Positions 62,600 through 64,000 of a stretch of 64,000 nucleotides of DNA are shown piece by piece (position 1 is the stretch's first letter; each line of letters starts with the position of its first letter). Position numbers and translations under genes: made by a program. Origin of the DNA: a virus; the IMG/VR virus record IMGVR_UViG_3300028610_000244, positions 1 to 64,000 of that record; one strand, 5' to 3'. The notes under the pieces are model-generated. The model saw only the letters and a list, made by a program, of their open reading frames with translations, did no database searches and was not told the origin of the DNA.

Positions 62600-63762
62600 C
62601 GTGTCACCACCTTTACTTCTTTGGCCGCTCGTGTCACCGCTGTGTACAGCCACTTGTTTCCGTCTGTGCCGAAGGCTGCTGATTCATCGAAGATCAGCAC
62701 CTTGTCCCACTCCGAACCCTGGCTCTTATGTACGGTCAACGCATAACCGTAATCAAACTCCTGGGCTTCCTTCCTGATCCAGAAAGGTATCTGCGTTGGC
62801 TCATCTGACATGAAGTGGTGCCGGTGAGCCTCGACGGCTGTATAGTTTGCCTTGCAGTCTGGGTCAAAGATTATTAGGTCCAGGAACTCATCACCGTCAA
62901 AACAAGATTCTGTTTCCCAGATCGCTCCGTTGAGAAGCCCGACTTCGTGATCGTTTCGCAGACACACCAGCCGGTCGCCCTCTTCGGGTGTCGGTGACTT
63001 TCTGCCCAGTAAGGTTCTGATCTTTCGGTTCGTGGCTTTGCGAGTAGCGTTGCGGCCCACGAGTATTTGGTCGAAGCCCATGACGTCGTCAGGTGTCACT
63101 GAACCCCACTCCACAACCATGTCACCGTCCGGCCTGATCCACTCACCCTGCCTGATTCGGGTAGCGAGCTGGATGATCGGATTGCCTTGAGCCTGTCGGT
63201 GAATCTCATCGAGCATAAAGTCGGGCTCTGCTTGGATGAACCATCCGGCTCCGAACACTGGTGGCAACTGAGCAGGATCGCCCAGCACGAGTATCTTGGT
63301 GCCGAAGCTCATCAAGTCCATTGCCATCTGCTCGTTAACCATAGAACATTCATCGACAATGATTAGGTCCGCCGTCTTGACAGGTGAATCTTCGTTCAGG
63401 ACAAAGTTCGGTGAGTTGAGCTTCTTGGTCTCGAACGCGATCTTTTGCTCCAGGTCTGCGATCACCACCGGGTCGTCGGTGTTGGCTAACGAAACCTCCA
63501 GGTCTTTCAGCTTCTTTTGGCTGCGGTCTTTGGGGCAGTAGATGAGCTGATGAATCGTAAAGGCTTCGCAACCTTTCTGTCTCAAGACGTAGGCTGCTTT
63601 ACCAGTGAACGCACAGAACAACGTGGCTCCCGAGGCGGCATACTTGGCAATGGTTGTCTTGCCCGAGCCTGCAAAGCCGAAGAGGCGGAACACCTGTTGG
63701 TCCGAGTGCATCCATCGGCCGATGGCGTCTATTGCCTGCTGTTGTTGTCCCGATAACTTCAT
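62596..63762 (-). CDS. SF1B DNA helicase (RecD2/Dda-like)
   Basis: A 388-residue helicase: motif I GFAGSGKT at 29-36, Ia FTGKAAYVL, motif II DECS at 137-140, motif III GDPAQLPPV at 161-169, ALTVHKSQGSEWDKVL (motif V) and LYTAVTRA (motif VI). Similar in size to T4 Dda; a 5'-3' helicase acting at forks or recombination intermediates. ATGA overlap with the upstream gene. Confidence 0.92.
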   Translation of the reverse strand: MKLSGQQQQAIDAIGRWMHSDQQVFRLFGFAGSGKTTIAKYAASGATLFCAFTGKAAYVLRQKGCEAFTIHQLIYCPKDRSQKKLKDLEVSLANTDDPVVIADLEQKIAFETKKLNSPNFVLNEDSPVKTADLIIVDECSMVNEQMAMDLMSFGTKILVLGDPAQLPPVFGAGWFIQAEPDFMLDEIHRQAQGNPIIQLATRIRQGEWIRPDGDMVVEWGSVTPDDVMGFDQILVGRNATRKATNRKIRTLLGRKSPTPEEGDRLVCLRNDHEVGLLNGAIWETESCFDGDEFLDLIIFDPDCKANYTAVEAHRHHFMSDEPTQIPFWIRKEAQEFDYGYALTVHKSQGSEWDKVLIFDESAAFGTDGNKWLYTAVTRAAKEVKVVTR

Positions 63763-63905
63763 GCCGGCCTCTCTACAACAAGTAAATCATAAGGATCGAC
63801 TAGACCACAGTTACAGCAGATAAAGTGCAGCTCATCATCACTTATGATATTCCTGCCTATTTCTCCGCAGTTTGGACACTGAGTTGTTAGTTCACGATCT
63901 TCCAT
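63759..63905 (-). CDS. 48-residue zinc-ribbon protein
   Basis: Begins MEDRELTTQCPNCGEIGR; second pair CCNCGLVD, a classical zinc ribbon as in TFIIB-like or RNA polymerase zinc ribbons. ATGA overlap with the helicase start supports the frame. Confidence 0.68.
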   Translation of the reverse strand: MEDRELTTQCPNCGEIGRNIISDDELHFICCNCGLVDPYDLLVVERPA

Positions 63906-63909
63906 TTCT

Positions 63910-64000
63910 TCACCATGAAAACACAAGGTCTATGATGTACCCATCACCTAGTCCCGCTGCAATGAGAGCGGCGTCAATGACTTTTCGTTTCTCCTCACCA
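63910..64000 (-). CDS. Partial CDS, C-terminus of an unknown protein
   Basis: The last 29 codons of a gene entering from the right edge, ending GDGYIIDLVFSW. Too short to classify. Confidence 0.55.
   Translation of the reverse strand, partial: GEEKRKVIDAALIAAGLGDGYIIDLVFSW

Noticed and set aside
1-64000. Plus-strand open frames
   Set aside because: Many long plus-strand frames exist, but all overlap minus-strand genes with recognisable domains or coupled starts, and lack ribosome sites; they look like antisense shadows.

Overview
This 64 kb window looks like part of a large tailed double-stranded DNA bacteriophage (or prophage) genome. It carries a phage-style replication set (family A DNA polymerase, primase-helicase, SF1 helicase, DnaX-like clamp loader, DNA ligase), tail-fibre genes, tRNA genes, nucleotide-metabolism enzymes and dozens of very small zinc-ribbon or membrane proteins. 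No terminase, portal, capsid, integrase or lysis gene was recognised, so it is only part of the genome. Every gene I accept lies on the minus strand, so transcription runs from high to low coordinates. TAA, TAG and TGA are all used as stops. The host is not identifiable; ordinary sigma70-type promoters and Shine-Dalgarno sites point to a bacterium.

Layout, from upstream (right) to downstream (left). 56-64 kb: replication module (SF1 helicase, Tat-signal protein, PolA, PD-(D/E)XK nuclease, primase-helicase). 53.7-56 kb: membrane and secreted proteins, including a trypsin-like protease. 51.6-52.3 kb: tRNA and structured RNA cluster. 46.5-51.6 kb: DNA ligase, dUTPase, RtcB RNA ligase and small proteins. 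38-46.4 kb: tail-fibre and structural operon with three paralogues sharing a GYLGKA..GRE motif. 15-38 kb: accessory region of about 60 small genes, with a SpoT/MESH1-like HD hydrolase, a SLOG-fold protein, a paralogous zinc-finger family and a self-contained noncoding transcript. 10.2-15.1 kb: an unusual island with a radical SAM enzyme and an HhH-like protein, bracketed by two arrays of a 9-bp repeat. 0-10 kb: BCS1-like AAA ATPase, cytidine deaminase, HD hydrolase, nucleases, P-loop kinase and DnaX-like clamp loader.

Four short-word systems overlay the genes. (1) TTATCGGAC/GTCCGATAA: 17 exact copies at 10.28-10.71 kb, 12 at 14.47-14.92 kb, 8 inside the genes between, and at least 6 elsewhere. 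(2) CAACCCACC: a five-copy array with 31-33 bp spacing in noncoding DNA beside the right array, and a second five-copy array with 21 or 42 bp spacing inside the protease gene. (3) AGTGACATG at start codons: at least 34 genes begin with GTGAC directly before ATG, whatever the reading frame of the upstream gene. (4) A promoter family TTTGCAT-N16/17-TATACTTTAAGT with 13 members, two of which would make leaderless mRNAs, alongside six sigma70-like promoters with 17-bp spacers.

Genes are packed with ATGA, TGATG, TAATG or TGACATG stop-start junctions. I used these to fix starts and to recover about 15 genes shorter than 60 codons. The 10-15 kb island is the most promising undescribed system in the window.
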